DNA from: Ctena decussata
Lineage: Eukaryota; Mollusca; Bivalvia; Lucinida; Lucinidae
Length of the DNA: 64,000 bases
Assembly: GCA_963989385.1 (NCBI GenBank)
Contig: OZ022511.1
Coordinates: 24,298,503-24,362,502, forward strand
Reading direction: 5' to 3'
A model generated the notes under the pieces. That model ran no database searches and was not told the DNA's origin. It saw only the letters and a program-made list of their open reading frames with translations. Shown here piece after piece: positions 22,215-33,449 of this stretch. The position numbers were made by a program, and so were the translations under genes. Every line of letters begins with the position of its first letter. Position 1 is the first letter of the stretch.

Positions 22215-22452
22215 TGAGCCGCGACACGAGAAAACCAACAAAGTGGTTGTGCGCCCAGCACAGACTCAGAACAGCCTGGGCATCCGCCCAGTCTGATTAG
22301 AGTCTTCACTTTGCGCTTGAAGTGTAGCTTAGGGCCTAAGCTATCTCCATGCGGACTGCGAAGACTCTGATCAGACTGGGCGGATGCCCAGGCTGATCTG
22401 AGTCTGTGCTGGGCGCACAACCACTTTGTTGGTTTTCTCGTGTCGCGGCTCA
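22215..22452 (-). mobile_element. R1 238-bp palindromic element, copy 3
   Basis: Exact 238-bp length with both TGAGCCGCGACACGAGAAAA ends intact. The asymmetric word AAGCTATCTCCATGCGGAC is on the right: minus polarity. A 95-codon ORF inside is a by-product. Confidence 0.85.
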
Positions 22453-22454
22453 AA

Positions 22455-23645
22455 TATAATCCGTCATTGGCTTCATAACCCGAGACCAGTGGTAAAACGC
22501 ATTAAGGAAATCTCAACATTCAAGAAACCGGTCACTTGCCAAACACGGACGTGTAATTACTTTATGAGCCTTCAAGAAAAACTTCGAATGAGGACTGGCG
22601 AAACGTTAATGGCGCAACTAACAAATGGTATAATTCATGACTGATCAATGCCGACTTATTGTTTGTTGTTGTTAAAAAGTCTTCGAGTACGGTTGTGCAC
22701 ATCCCGAAAAAAATCTCGGGAATTAAAGTAAATCTTATAGTCTATCTCAGCAAGTAGAGTGCATTTAAGACAAGCAAATGACCACGTAAATCCATCAGTT
22801 TGAGTTTTTAGAGGCTATGAGTATCTCTGCAACGCCAAAGAATTAGTAGTAAATATATTGACATGAAGATTGTTAAATTCGCTAAATTATTGTTTTATCT
22901 ACTCTGCTGATATTTTGCTGACGAATGATCTTTGGAATCTACTCTCAAAGCAGCTTGATAAATCAACTGTAGCCATTTTAGGTAGCCAAACATGACAAAA
23001 CGATCTTTTCCCAAAAATCTGCATAGATTTTATCCATAGACCCTATCTAAATAATTTTGATAATCATTTGTCAGGAACCAGTGAGAAAGCCAAATAAATT
23101 AAATGAGAATCTGCAACTTTGTTCCAGCTGATAGAGATCAGCGGATTCATGTAATCTGCGTTTCATTCTATGCAATCTTATCAGAAGTCGAATTTTGTAA
23201 TATTTTGGACATTTTCAGTGCACGCCGAGAGACAATTTCAAAAATGTATTTAAGCAGCCGTACAGTGGACATTTCGTTGATGATCTGTTTACAGTATCTT
23301 TCCTACTTTATTATGCCACAGTACACAGACACCCAATTTTTAGCATGTAGCCTGTAAGGTGTACACTGATTCCGATATAAATAAGAGATGGTTTGTGCGC
23401 CTGTAAGATCACTAATTCATTTGCTAAGACCTATGGATTATTTACCCAAACAAACAGTCGAACCATGCGCTATCTTAAACTTTTACGCCTTACAGTAGAT
23501 ATGCACATGATCAGCACATAAAGTTTGTAATATCAAAACATATTAAAAATGCAGAGCAAAACCAAATGTCAGAAATGCAGGCTAGTTTCTGAAACTACTC
23601 GAAACAGACTCATAGGACTTCATGAATGATGTACCTTTCTGAAAC
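22455..23645. other. Spacer, nothing recognised
   Basis: No recognisable coding sequence. The 84-codon ORF at 23103-23357 has no identifiable domain. Confidence 0.4.
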
Positions 23646-23649
23646 GACC

Positions 23650-23887
23650 AAAATCAGGCCCCGAGGTTTTAAAACTTTTTTCGTGCTCAACTCAGCTTGA
23701 AATTTTCTCTGCTGATAACTATGAAAATGCCAACTTATGTTGGCATTTTCACATTCATAAGCAGAGAAAATTTGATACTCAGCTAAACGAAGCAAGACAA
23801 CATCTGTACTTATCAGTATTTATTGGCAGTAAAAAAAAATCATGCTCAGCTTGGTCGAGCACCAAAAAAGCTTTATAACCTTGGGGC
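23650..23887. mobile_element. Inverted-repeat MITE with inner hairpin
   Basis: Outer ends GGCCCCGAGGTTTTAAAAC and GCTTTATAACCTTGGGGCC pair over ~45 bp including CGTGCTCAACTC / GGTCGAGCACC. The inner stem is TTTTCTCTGCTGATAA...AAATGCCAAC against GTTGGCATTTTC...CAGAGAAAATT. A truncated copy is at 30816-30945. Confidence 0.75.
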
Positions 23888-23889
23888 CA

Positions 23890-24965
23890 GATATGTTGGA
23901 CGTCATGGCTGATGTTGATATAATGTTATTACATGATGTATGGTAATAATATGATACCGACCAAAGTAATCATCTAATAACAGACGTCTAGCACAAAGCC
24001 AGATTAATCACTCCAGTAACCTACAAATCATTACGCTAGGGTAATATTGCTGACTGGACGTAATTGATGTCAGTAATAGAATGTTGTAATTTGTTCCAAT
24101 ATACACTATCCATATTTATTAGTTTATTAGAGTCTCATCCTGGTGTACAACATCACATACATATATACATGTTACAAAATTAAAATACACCAAGCCATTC
24201 AATATAGAATTATAAGAGACTTATCACAGCAGTACTTATTTACAAGCATCATCATTATAAAATTTACTGAAAGATATATACAGACTATCACACGCTCAAC
24301 TCAGCAGGGAAGCAATCCGATCGAAGAAACTCGTGGTACGCCACCACACACACAAAAGGAGCCAAAAGACCGATCCTGAGAGCCATCACGTACTGACTCA
24401 TCAAGGAACTGGTACCAGTATCCATGTACTCAGTTGTGCTCATAAGGTAACATGATCTGTACTGAAAATGCATTAACAGGCCCCTCCCCCTATCCTACCA
24501 TCTCACTTATGAGCGAGTAAATCACTCTCTCTGCATGAATAGAAATGATTCAAGACTACATTCGGGTCAATTTCCTTCATGGACGTTTGCATGCTTATGG
24601 GCATTCGCCTTTATATTTTATCTGTCACCATATTTAAGTAACTCAGAAACCAAGCTTTACTTGACATAACGTTCCTCCGGTAGGTCAACGGCCGAACTCA
24701 TAAACTGCAGAAAATTGAAAGAAAACAGTCCATTCAAAATTTATGTTGTGAACTGGTGCTCACGAGCAGAGAGAATAAAAAAAGACATAATCAGAAAGTA
24801 CGCTTTACACAAAAATATGAAACTGGCATACATAAAACATGAATTAACATAATGCTTAATCATTTGAAAATATCAATGGCATCTTACAGATGAAAGAAAG
24901 GAGTCCAGAATCATTCTACAACATCTGCATGCAGGGTAATCATAGGAAACTTCACGCGCATGATA
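23890..24965. other. Spacer, nothing recognised
   Basis: Contains a lone ATCTCACTTATGAGCGAG (about 24500) echoing 1479-1535. No ORF with recognisable content. Confidence 0.4.
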
Positions 24966-24971
24966 GTAGAC

Positions 24972-25209
24972 TGAGCCGTGACACGAGAAAATCAACAAAG
25001 TGGTTGTGCGCCCAGCGCAGACTCAGAGCAGCCTGGGCATCCGCCCACTTTGTCCAGATTCTTCGTGGAGTGCGCAAAGGGTAGCTAAGGATCTAAGCTA
25101 CCTCCATGCGGACAGCGAAGACTCTGATCTGACTGGGCGGATGTCAAGGCTGATCTGAGTCTGCGCTGGGCGCACAACCACTTTGTTGGTTTTCTCGTGT
25201 CGCGGCTCA
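24972..25209 (-). mobile_element. R1 238-bp palindromic element, copy 4
   Basis: 238 bp between TGAGCCGTGACACGAGAAAA and TTTTCTCGTGTCGCGGCTCA. AAGCTACCTCCATGCGGAC is on the right: minus polarity. Confidence 0.85.
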
Positions 25210-25540
25210 ACTATTTGAAGAGATTTTGTCTGGTTCCTATTATAATATTTTCCCCAGTGAATACAGACGTCTGAACAGATGAAACAGCCAACCTCTTAAT
25301 TTTTAGATAATGAATGTTAAATATCATCATCACCTTACATACCGGATACTAAAATAGTTTCTATTCTGCAAAATGTATGTGTACCTAATTGATTATAGGA
25401 AGCATTCAAGTATTAAATCAGTAAAACAACGTTTTACTTTTATTTGCATGTTTGTTTTGTAACTTATACAAATGGTCACCCTATAATCTATAAAGCACAC
25501 ATCAGTCGAGCTTTCCAATAAATGCCAAGTACGGAACTCA

Positions 25541-25786
25541 AAACATTTAATATTAGTGTCTAAAAATGCATTTCCTTTTTACAATGACTGTTATCTTGCA
25601 GAATAAATTTAGCACCTCTATAATGCGTAAATATTACGCATAAATAAATAATAATAAGTAAATGAATAGAGGTGCTAAATTTATTCTGCAAGATACATGT
25701 AAGTTATTGTAAAAAGTAAATGTGATCCATTTTAGAAACTAATATTAAATGTTATTACGCATAGATATATTTATGCGTAATAACGA
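25541..25786. repeat. Foldback element, ~90-bp arms, plus satellite hairpin
   Basis: The left arm (ACATTTAATATTAGTGTCTA...ATCTTGCAGAATAAATTTAG...CACCTCTAT) pairs with the right arm (ATAGAGGTG...CTAAATTTATTCTGCAAGAT...TAATATTAAATGT). The loop and the flank carry ATGCGTAAATATTACGCAT and ATTACGCATAGATATA..TATGCGTAATAA, a second small stem. Non-coding. Confidence 0.8.
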
Positions 25787-25789
25787 TCC

Positions 25790-26530
25790 AAAGTTTGGAG
25801 GTACAATTAGCTAATAAGAGATACCTACGTGTGCTAAAACGTGTAACAGTTCTTGTATTACTTAGTAGCACAAAAATGACACAGGCCATTCATGCAATTT
25901 ATGTAAACATAGGAATATATTTACTCTCTGGTTTCATTTGCCATTGAGTTAATGATGTATTGGGTGATTCTATATGTTTTATTATGTGTCTCTGAAGAGT
26001 TTACAGGCAGACCCAGTACCTATTTGGTTTTGGATCTGCATCTAGAGTCCTTTGTCTACTTCTTTTTTTTTGTCGTCTGGGATAAGTTTGTGCTTTATAA
26101 TTGCTTTCTTATTTATAGTTTTTTTATATATCTGCTATACTGGACAAATTTCTCTTTCTATGAAATATTATTTGGTAAAAAACCCAGAGTATATAATGAA
26201 GCTAGCCAATGAATAATATGATAAGCATTGAATATGTCTTCAAAGACAAACACAAACACAATGTTTTGATACATATTATCCCAGTTTCGTCCGTTAAGAT
26301 GAACGATAATGTTAGCTGCCTTTGGTCTAACTGCCCTTTGCAACAATCTCTGAGTTTCTAGCGAACCATTTCCAAGGAAAATATGATACGAAAATAGGAA
26401 ACAGCAAACCAGCCTCAATGTCGCAAATACTGCAAGCACAGCAGGTCCTTGCCCGAGCTTTGGCAACTAACAGTAGGGCGCTCCACTGCTGTAAGCTCCA
26501 TGGCATCGTCGCTACCTTATATATGTTAAA
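25790..26530. other. Spacer with two overlapping minus ORFs
   Basis: Minus-strand ORFs of 102 and 76 codons (26158-26557) overlap in different frames, cysteine- and phenylalanine-rich, without a domain I recognise. The right part runs into the pogo-like element, so I leave them uncalled. Confidence 0.35.
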
Positions 26531-26535
26531 GGGTA

Positions 26536-26739
26536 CAGCCAAATCTCGATATCTCAAACACTATTAACTCAAAGCATTCTCTCTCATATCAAGGAATACA
26601 GTTTGAACACATTTCCTTTTTCTTTGCACTTCAACTCATGTTATCATTAACTACAGATATTTTCTGGGACCAGAAAATTTACTTTAAGATATCAGTAGTA
26701 TAAGATTAACTTCGATTTCAAGATATCGAGAGTTGACTG
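26536..26739. mobile_element. Pogo/Tigger-like MITE with TA target duplication
   Basis: Ends CAGCCAAATCTCGATATCT and AGATATCGAGAGTTGACTG are inverted and each is flanked by TA (26534-26535, 26740-26741), the Tc1/mariner/pogo target signature. The 204-bp interior has no ORF. CAGTCAACTCTCGATATCT-type ends recall the pogo/Tigger group (family knowledge). The mobilising transposase is not in the window. Confidence 0.75.
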
Positions 26740-26744
26740 TACAT

Positions 26745-27210
26745 AGAAATGTTGCTGCCAAATTGTTCAGTGTTCTGTAGCTAAATATACCTGCATCAAT
26801 CCATTTCAAAACTATAAAGCTTACATTGTATCTGGTATAAAATTAAGTCAATAGGCATTTTCTTGTTTACATTTTCTGTTAATTATAGCCAGTATTTGTT
26901 TAAAGATCTAATTAGTTCCAAACTCCAATAAAACGTCGATATTTCGATCGTCATCTTAAATGTATTTGCATTTGCAGACTTCCATAATTATCAGGTACTC
27001 TACGGCCTTTATGACTGTTTACAATTATTGAACGAGAATGTCATTAATATTTAAAACACTAAAATATATATATTCACTTATTACATATTATTGCAATTCA
27101 ATTGCTTCTTTAATTGTTTACTTGTAATTTCACTGTGAGTTGGCTTTATATTTGTTTTTAGTTTTGTACATTTTTAGAGCAGTCTCGGGCATCAATTTTA
27201 CAGTAGTTTC
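26745..27210. other. Spacer, nothing recognised
   Basis: A+T-rich, no ORF or repeat recognised. Confidence 0.4.
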
Positions 27211-27215
27211 TATAA

Positions 27216-27290
27216 ACTGACAAAACAATGAGCAAACCAGACACCTCTTAAAATGAAGAATGGACTCATCCATCTTAGAAGAATAGACAT
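27216..27290 (+). repeat. R2 fragment
   Basis: AACCAGACACCTCTTAAAAT and GAATGGACTCATCCATC match the distal part of R2 at 5865-5895. The stem part is missing. Confidence 0.5.
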
Positions 27291-27547
27291 TGGTTTACAA
27301 AACCAGGTGATTATCCGTTTATCTTTGTTCTCCCAAGAGAATCTGGTCGCGAATGCAATCCGTATGGCAAATTACTACTTTATTACCCCAGCGCAAGGTG
27401 TTACAGTCGACTAATTCTAGTCTGCTAGCGTGAAAACACTTTCTAGTTTTGTATGGTCTGTTATGTAATTTGATTTTTTAGATTTGCTAGTGCACTTTCA
27501 AGTAAATGACTATTTTCAGATGTCTGGCCTGAAAACATGCTGTTATA

Positions 27548-27820
27548 TGAGCCGCGATATGACCAAATCAACAAAGTGGCATGTGCGCCCAGAGAAGACT
27601 CAGATGAGCCTTGGCGTCCGCCCAATCTGATCAGAATCTTCCCTTTGCGCTTAAAGGTATCTAAATGCCTAAGCTACCTCCATGCCGACAATGAAGACTT
27701 TTCAGACAGGGCGATTCATTTTCAATTTGGGCTCATCACAGTGACAAAATTAAATATGACTGATCTGAGTCTTAGCTGAGCGCACGTGCCACTTTGTTGG
27801 TTTTGGCATGTCGCGGCTCA
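27548..27820 (-). mobile_element. R1 palindromic element, copy 5, expanded
   Basis: Starts TGAGCCGCGATATGACCAAA and ends GGCATGTCGCGGCTCA. About 35 bp longer than the 238-bp form because of extra sequence around 27715-27755 (a TTTTCAATTTGGGCTCATCA stretch). Minus polarity (CTACCTCCATGCCGAC right of centre). More diverged than copies 2-4. Confidence 0.8.
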
Positions 27821-27824
27821 GTAA

Positions 27825-28545
27825 CAGCGGACCTGTTTTCAAGAGTTGGTAGTGTGCTCTTTCATTTCACGAGTTATTGGCTAATAGTAAGCATAGCTAA
27901 AACAGATATCTAAAATAAATATATATAAGTACATTTATTGAAATTCTACAATTACGGTTATCTGTTTGTAATCTCTTTCGGATTGCAGAACAAAATAAAC
28001 TATTGATAAGTTTAGATTTTTTTTCCAAATCCAAACTAAAACTTTTTTTATTTCCTTTGCGTTTGTAATTATAACTAGATGACGCGCAGCCAAATTGCAT
28101 GTATTACTTATTCAAGCTTCTCTCATCGAAGAAAAATATTTAATTTAATGCACTGTTATTTTTTTTGTTTTTTGTTTTTTATAAAGAGTGTTAAACTGCA
28201 CGGCTTTCTGTCATCATATAATACATAAGTTCAAGCTGAATGAAGTACGTGCATTTACATTTAGACAGATACGCTTTAGAACCAAGAGTATTTAAACATA
28301 GTTTATGTTATAGTTGCAAAATTCTTATGATTTTTTTTTATATTTGACTAAAAGAGTAAGTGATTTCTTTAATGTTGTAGACAAAAGTGTTCACGTGTTT
28401 GATGTGTTTGCATGGTTCTTAGAAATACAAACATATCTCATGCAAACTGTGTGAAATATTTGGTGCTTAGCAAACTTTGAGTAGTATATAAAAGGGAAGC
28501 ATGTATTATTGTATTAATAAGGTGTCTTCTACTTCCAAAGCTCCT
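27825..28545. other. Spacer, nothing recognised
   Basis: T-rich low-complexity stretches (28018-28045, 28145-28180). No coding signal. Confidence 0.4.
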
Positions 28546-28549
28546 TATT

Positions 28550-28788
28550 TGAGCTAAGGCACGAGAAAACCCACAAAATGGGATGTGCGACCAGTGAAGA
28601 CTCAGATCAGCCTGAGCGTCCGCCCAGTCTGACCAGAGTCTTCTCTGTCCGCATGGAAGTAGCAGAGACCCTGAGCTACCTTTGAAGTGCGTAGCGAAGA
28701 GTCTGATCAGACTTCTTGATTGCAAAGGCTGATCTGAGTCTGCGCTGGGCGTACAACCACCTTGTTGGTTTTCTCGTGTCGCGGCTGA
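28550..28788 (+). mobile_element. R1 palindromic element, copy 6
   Basis: Left end decayed (TGAGCTAAGGCACGAGAAAA), right end GTTTTCTCGTGTCGCGGCTGA. Plus polarity, with CCGCATGGAAGTAGCAGA on the left. The 172-codon minus ORF across it is a by-product. Confidence 0.8.
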
Positions 28789-29127
28789 TTTGAACTGATA
28801 TTGCCGAAAAATTGCCGCAAAGCATCCTCTATTTTCTGAAGAGTTTGCACATGTTAGGTTGAAATTAGTATTTATGGAAGCTATTAAAACAGATCCATAT
28901 GTCCTCAAGGTTTGAATTCTCATTAATGGTGCCTCATACGTCCCGCTTTGGGACAAATTGAATGTCTGTAGGCTTCCTTTAGTGTCATAAAAGAAGAAAG
29001 TTTAGTAAGTAACGCATTTACAAAGATTTACGGAAATGACATTGTGAAAGCAACTGCCAATAGTATACCATTTCTCGAATATATAACTCGGCGGAACGCA
29101 ACTTATTAATGCATTGTTTCCTTATTG

Positions 29128-29953
29128 TCGCACCTGCTTAAGCAAGTTGCGATATAGGAGTTCACTTTTCCATCCGTCAGTCATTCCGTTCGTCCGTCCG
29201 TCCGACCGTCCGTCCGTCAACAATCACGTCGACCCTAGCGTCGACCCTAGCGTTTAAAGCCATTTCTCGCAAACTATGATACCTACAATCATCGAACCTG
29301 GAATAAAGCTTCTTCTTAGAATATTCTCGAGGGTTGTTGCTCTTATTTTTATTCTTGACCTATATTTCATGCTCTGCTGACTTCCTAAAATTTTATATTC
29401 AAAATTACGTCAACCCTAGCGTTAAAGCCATTTCTCGCAAACTATGATACCTACAATCATCAAAACTGGCATGAAACTTCTTCTTTGAATGCATTCGAGG
29501 GCTGTTGCTCTTATTTTTACCCTTAACCTATATTTCATGATCTGCTGACTTTGTAAAATTTTATATTCAAAATTACGTCGACCCCAGCGTTTAAGTCCAT
29601 TTCTCACAAACTATGATACCTAGCAATATCAAACCTGGCATCAAGTTTTTCCTTAGAAAGTTCTTGAGGGATCTTGCAATTAATTCTACCACTGACATAT
29701 ATTTTATGGTCTGCTGACTTCGTGAAATTTTACATCCAAATTTAGTCCTTTTGTCTTAAAGAATGACGGATATTGCAGTTATTCCTACAACTGACCTCTA
29801 CTTCAAGCTCTACTGGCACAGTAAAATTTACATCCAAATTTGTATTGACCCTGGCATTTTAGTCCATTTCTCATAGACTTTATTTTAATTATACTCTTTA
29901 CAACTGTGAAAGCACAAGGCAGGTGCGACGCAGCATTCTACGGAATTCTAGTT
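29128..29953 (-). mobile_element. Pearl-like element, 169-bp repeats
   Basis: Short inverted ends GTCGCACCTGC (29128-29138) and GCAGGTGCGAC (29919-29929), then a terminal GAATTCTAGTT. Next to the left end is a (GTCC)n tract (29186-29218). The middle is tandem repeats of CGTCGACCCTAGCG...GCCATTTCTCGCAAACTATG with a 169-bp period (starts 29239, 29408, about 29577), then decayed units. TIR, ACGG microsatellite and ~160-bp tandem core is the pearl design known from bivalves, now viewed as non-autonomous Helentrons (memory). No ORF. Confidence 0.7.
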
Positions 29954-30153
29954 AAAATTTTAATTTAGATCATAAGGGTAAGCAATTTCAACTCTTTTAC
30001 TGACTGTTAGCAGCAAATAAGATAGGAAAAAATATCATGGCTTCAAAACAACAATCAGTGATCTTCATAAACAGTACACGAATGGTCGATGATAGACAAT
30101 TAATATTGTCGGTCTTCAATCTGGAGGCATTACGTTTATCTTTCAACCCTTTT

Positions 30154-30346
30154 TAGACTGGGTATCAGTTTTGGGGACACATGCAAACTGCGCAGACCCA
30201 GTTCAGACGCCGCAAAACGCGGCGTCTGATCAGGGTCTACACTGTTTGCTTATAGAAGTTTCCATGCAAACTACAATAAAAATGAAAACATCCACCAGAA
30301 ACTCTTTAAACTGGAAAAGGACTGATCCATATAATAAGGATGGACA
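30154..30346 (+). mobile_element. R2 element, plus orientation
   Basis: Stem TTCAGACGCCGC-aaaa-GCGGCGTCTGA (30202-30229), then TCAGGGTCTACACTGTTTGC and a degraded GGACTGATCC. Good match in part order to 5708-5908. Confidence 0.65.
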
Positions 30347-30474
30347 ATGTCGCGGGTCAATAAATGGTTAAAGACTGGATTTCTTTTTGAACACCAAAGC
30401 AATGCAACCGACAGACACGGTTTTGATTCGGTTTATCAGCAATTACGAATTGTGATACGAATTTCACTGTGAAA

Positions 30475-30650
30475 GTGGACCCTTCTATCCTTATATATTG
30501 GACGAGTCCATACATCATTTTATGGGTATCTGGTGTATTCATTTTTATATCGTTTGCAGGAATGTTTTAATTTTATGAAAACAGTGTAGACCTTGATCAG
30601 ACACCACATTCTCTTGCGCCTAATCTAGGTCTGAACTTATGACACCTTCT
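30475..30650 (-). mobile_element. R2 element, minus orientation
   Basis: GGACGAGTCCATACATCATT, TCTGGTGTATTCATTTTTAT and GTGTAGACCTTGATCAGACA form the complement of R2. It stands inverted to the copy at 30154-30346, 130 bp away. Confidence 0.6.
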
Positions 30651-30663
30651 AGAATCGGTAGAA

Positions 30664-30810
30664 CTTTGTTTTCAAAGCTCAAAGATTCAAAAGGAAAAAA
30701 TCAAAGGTGAATTTATCTCTCTTTTTTTTGCCCTTCTTTTCTCAATCAACGGGGTCAATCCCAAAAGGAAACAAATGCTCTTGTAGGAGCAAACGCTTTA
30801 CTCTTAGTCT
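30664..30810 (-). repeat. R4 repeat copy
   Basis: TTTTTTTGCCCTTCTTTTCT, GGGTCAATCCCAAAAGGAAA and ATGCTCTTGTAGGAGCAAA are R4 parts in reverse order relative to 16255-16460. Confidence 0.5.
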
Positions 30811-30815
30811 AGACC

Positions 30816-30945
30816 TAATCCCCGAGATTCTAAAACTTTTTTTCGTGCTCAATTAAGCAGCGCATGAAATTTTCTCTGTTGATAAATATGAAAATGCCAA
30901 CTAATGTTGGCATATTCATATTCATAAGCAGAGAAAATAGCCCTA
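30816..30945. repeat. Truncated copy of the 23650 MITE
   Basis: CCCCGAGATTCTAAAACTTT, TTTCGTGCTCAA, AAATTTTCTCTGTTGATAAA, AAATGCCAACTAATGTTGGC and AGCAGAGAAAAT reproduce the left end and inner stem of 23650-23887. The right outer end is missing. Confidence 0.7.
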
Positions 30946-31139
30946 AATTATCCATGTTACCCCTTCTAATCTGAAACACTGATAAAGCAAGACCACAGAT
31001 GTGGTAGGTTTGCTGAAGGGGAATATATACACCTGCACTGGAAGCAACTCTGCCGCTTCCGTATTTGTTATGAAAACTCGATAGCACTTGCAAGTGAAAA
31101 TCTATTCAAATGATTATTGTCACGTGACAAAGATAACCG

Positions 31140-31375
31140 CCATGGCCAAATATGGAAAGTTTCTTCCCCAGAACCGTAAAGCCGATGACCAATGTCCCTC
31201 TCCGTGGGAGTCAACTCTTAAAGGAACTAATTTGCTCCTAGAGAGGGCATTCTTTCAATTAAGAGTAGATCCCCTTTCTGAAAGAGTTTTATCGTATAAG
31301 GACGTAAACAGGAAGCCACAAAAGTTATCTCCTTTTGTAAAACTAGTGGAAATCATTACAGTGTACCCATAAAGC
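31140..31375 (-). repeat. R4 repeat copy
   Basis: GTCAACTCTTAAAGGAACTA, ATTTGCTCCTAGAGAGGGCA, AAGAGTAGATCCCCTTTCTG, AAACAGGAAGCCACAAAAGT and a final GTGTACCCATAA. Confidence 0.6.
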
Positions 31376-31379
31376 GTAT

Positions 31380-31935
31380 GCAACCATTTGAACAGGAGCA
31401 ATTCAGCTTGGTCACTGCATTCGAATCGAAACCAAAACCGCTGCATGCACATATCCTGCCCAGATGCACATTTAGTATGCTAAATATCTTCATGCTGGTT
31501 TTATAGCATATAAGGAAAATAATAGAAACTTACCGACTCGAAACCCATTCCTAACCAAAAGCCACCCATGTGGTTCTCAGAATTACTTTTATTTGTAACA
31601 TGCACATAACATTGAACGCAACAGTTCAAGTACTTGGCGTGCGAACAGGACAAATTTAACAAATGGCAGAAAATATTCTCTTGAAGAAACAAGAATACGT
31701 CACATCAACATCAGTTTATATGTCTTCATTTCTGTCATGTTGTCATTGAGTGTTGAAGAAACAATTTCCTAGAAATCTTAAAAGTACATTCTAAATCTAG
31801 CCATCCTTCGGGTAACGGGTAATCCAGTTCGAAATCAACCTCTTTTCAGGAGACTTTCCAGTTGTAGTCACGTAGCTGTGACATCGGGTTTGCGGTCTCA
31901 ACTTTGATATACTCCTACTACGGTGTATTTACAAT
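31380..31935. other. Spacer, nothing recognised
   Basis: No repeat recognised. The sequence lies just upstream of the small ORF at 31936. Confidence 0.4.
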
Positions 31936-32109
31936 ATGCCACGGCCTCGTAAGAGTTTCTTGGCTGAAGCCTCTGATGAATTTATTACGATTATTTGTAA
32001 GGTTGCTTCCAACAACATAAGAAAACACAAAGGTTTTATAGATATACAGTTTGCTAAATATTTAACATCAAACAGTCTGGCCACAGTGTCAAGAGCAGTG
32101 TTACGCTGA
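31936..32109 (+). CDS. Hypothetical 57-residue ORF
   Basis: ATG with A at -3. The translation begins MPRPRKSFLAEASDEF and ends ATVSRAVLR. It is balanced in composition, soluble, slightly basic, with an amphipathic look around residues 15-45 and no signal peptide or membrane segment. It is not inside any repeat I recognise, which makes it a little more interesting than other small frames here. It could be a lone exon, a fragment of a decayed mobile element, or chance. I do not recognise a family. Confidence 0.2.
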   Translation: MPRPRKSFLAEASDEFITIICKVASNNIRKHKGFIDIQFAKYLTSNSLATVSRAVLR

Positions 32110-32327
32110 TTAAATAACAGTTAAATTAACTTACAAGCCAAGCCGTCTCTGTAAATGAAAGTGGTCAAAGTACCCAAAAAATCAAAAGTCCGAACTCGTA
32201 AGTCCTTTAAACATCGACAATTCCGGAATATTAACTAAACAATTCCATCCTGAACTCGAAAAGTCCTGCAGAATCTGAATTTGAAGCCTTTTTCCCAAAG
32301 TAAATTGTATTTCTAGCTGTCCATTTT

Positions 32328-32565
32328 GGCCGCGACACGACAAAACCAACAATATGGCATGTGCGACCAGCGAAGACTCAAATCAGCCTGGGCATCCGCC
32401 CAGTCTGACCAGAGTCTTCGCTGTCCGCATGAAGCTAGCTTAGACACTAAGCGATATTTCAAGCGTTAAGCAAAGACTCTGATCAGACTGGGCGGATCTC
32501 AAGACTGATTTGAGTCTTTGCGTAGCGCACATGTCACTTTGTTGGTTTTATCGTGTCACGGCTCA
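32328..32565 (+). mobile_element. R1 palindromic element, copy 7
   Basis: Begins TGGCCGCGACACGACAAAAC (one base of the TGAGCC end lost), ends TATCGTGTCACGGCTCA. Plus polarity, with GTCCGCATGAAGCTAGCTTA on the left. Confidence 0.85.
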
Positions 32566-32616
32566 ATTTATTGTACCTCCAGATCTTCTTTCAGCGTAGG
32601 CGTTTGTGTTTGTATT

Positions 32617-32854
32617 TGAGCCGCGACGCGAGAAAACCAACAATGTGGTTGTGCGCCCAGCGCAGACTCAGATCAGCCTGCGCATCTGCTCCGTTTGATA
32701 AGAATCTTCGTTAAGAGCTCAAATGGTAGCTAAGGGTCTAAGCTACCTCCATGCGGACAGCGAAGACTCTGATCAGACTGGGCGGATGCCCAGGCTGATC
32801 TGAGTATGCGCCGGGCGCACAACCACATTGTTGGTTTTGTCGTGTCGCGGCTCA
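32617..32854 (-). mobile_element. R1 238-bp palindromic element, copy 8, with target duplication
   Basis: 238 bp, starting TGAGCCGCGACGCGAGAAAA and ending CGTGTCGCGGCTCA. Minus polarity. TTTGTATT stands immediately before and after, an 8-bp direct repeat (9 bp if the boundary T is shared). This is the only copy here with a clear target duplication. An 8-bp duplication would fit hAT-type insertion. Confidence 0.85.
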
Positions 32855-32859
32855 TTTGT

Positions 32860-33448
32860 ATTTGTTGATCAAATAAGGCTCTTAATTATTTAATCGTTGG
32901 TCAGCTATTTCAGACTAATGATCTAATAACTAATTGGTGGTATGGATTTAAATGTCAGTAAGAGTTCATATCTGGTTTCTGTGATAGCTCGCAGACGGAA
33001 ATAACTCGGAACAAAAGTCACATATTAGAAAATCTACAACTACTTGACCAAATTAGCATATGCGTTAGTTCAGTTTGGTAAAGTACCACATTGCTTTAGT
33101 TGTAAGACTGTAAACCATATATATCTTTTTAAAATTATGGTTTGAATTCATACAGCTAAACAAAATCTGTAAGAGTTCCTTCAAGAGCAGAGTACACATT
33201 AAATCTCTAATTAGTTTTGCCTTTATATATCGTTTTACTCTACACTGGCTGCAGTCTCCATGTTTTATTTATTCATTTATTTTATGTTGTGACCATAGAA
33301 CTATCTGAAACAGCAAAGTGGAATGATCGCAATGGGATGGACTAGACGAGATAATCAACATTACAATGGTTACAGTTTACTCACCATGAGAGCCTATGAT
33401 GATACTCTTGCAAGAAACTGATTGCTCCCGACGTGGCCGCAGTTATTA
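32860..33448. other. Spacer, nothing recognised
   Basis: No ORF or repeat recognised. Confidence 0.4.
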
Positions 33449-33449
33449 T

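Noticed and set aside
26158..26557. Two overlapping cysteine- or phenylalanine-rich minus-strand ORFs
   Set aside because: Different frames over the same DNA, no recognisable family, and partly merged with the pogo-like element region.
28438..28956. 172-codon minus-strand ORF
   Set aside because: It runs through R1 copy 6; similar frames recur in other R1 copies because the repeat happens to be open.
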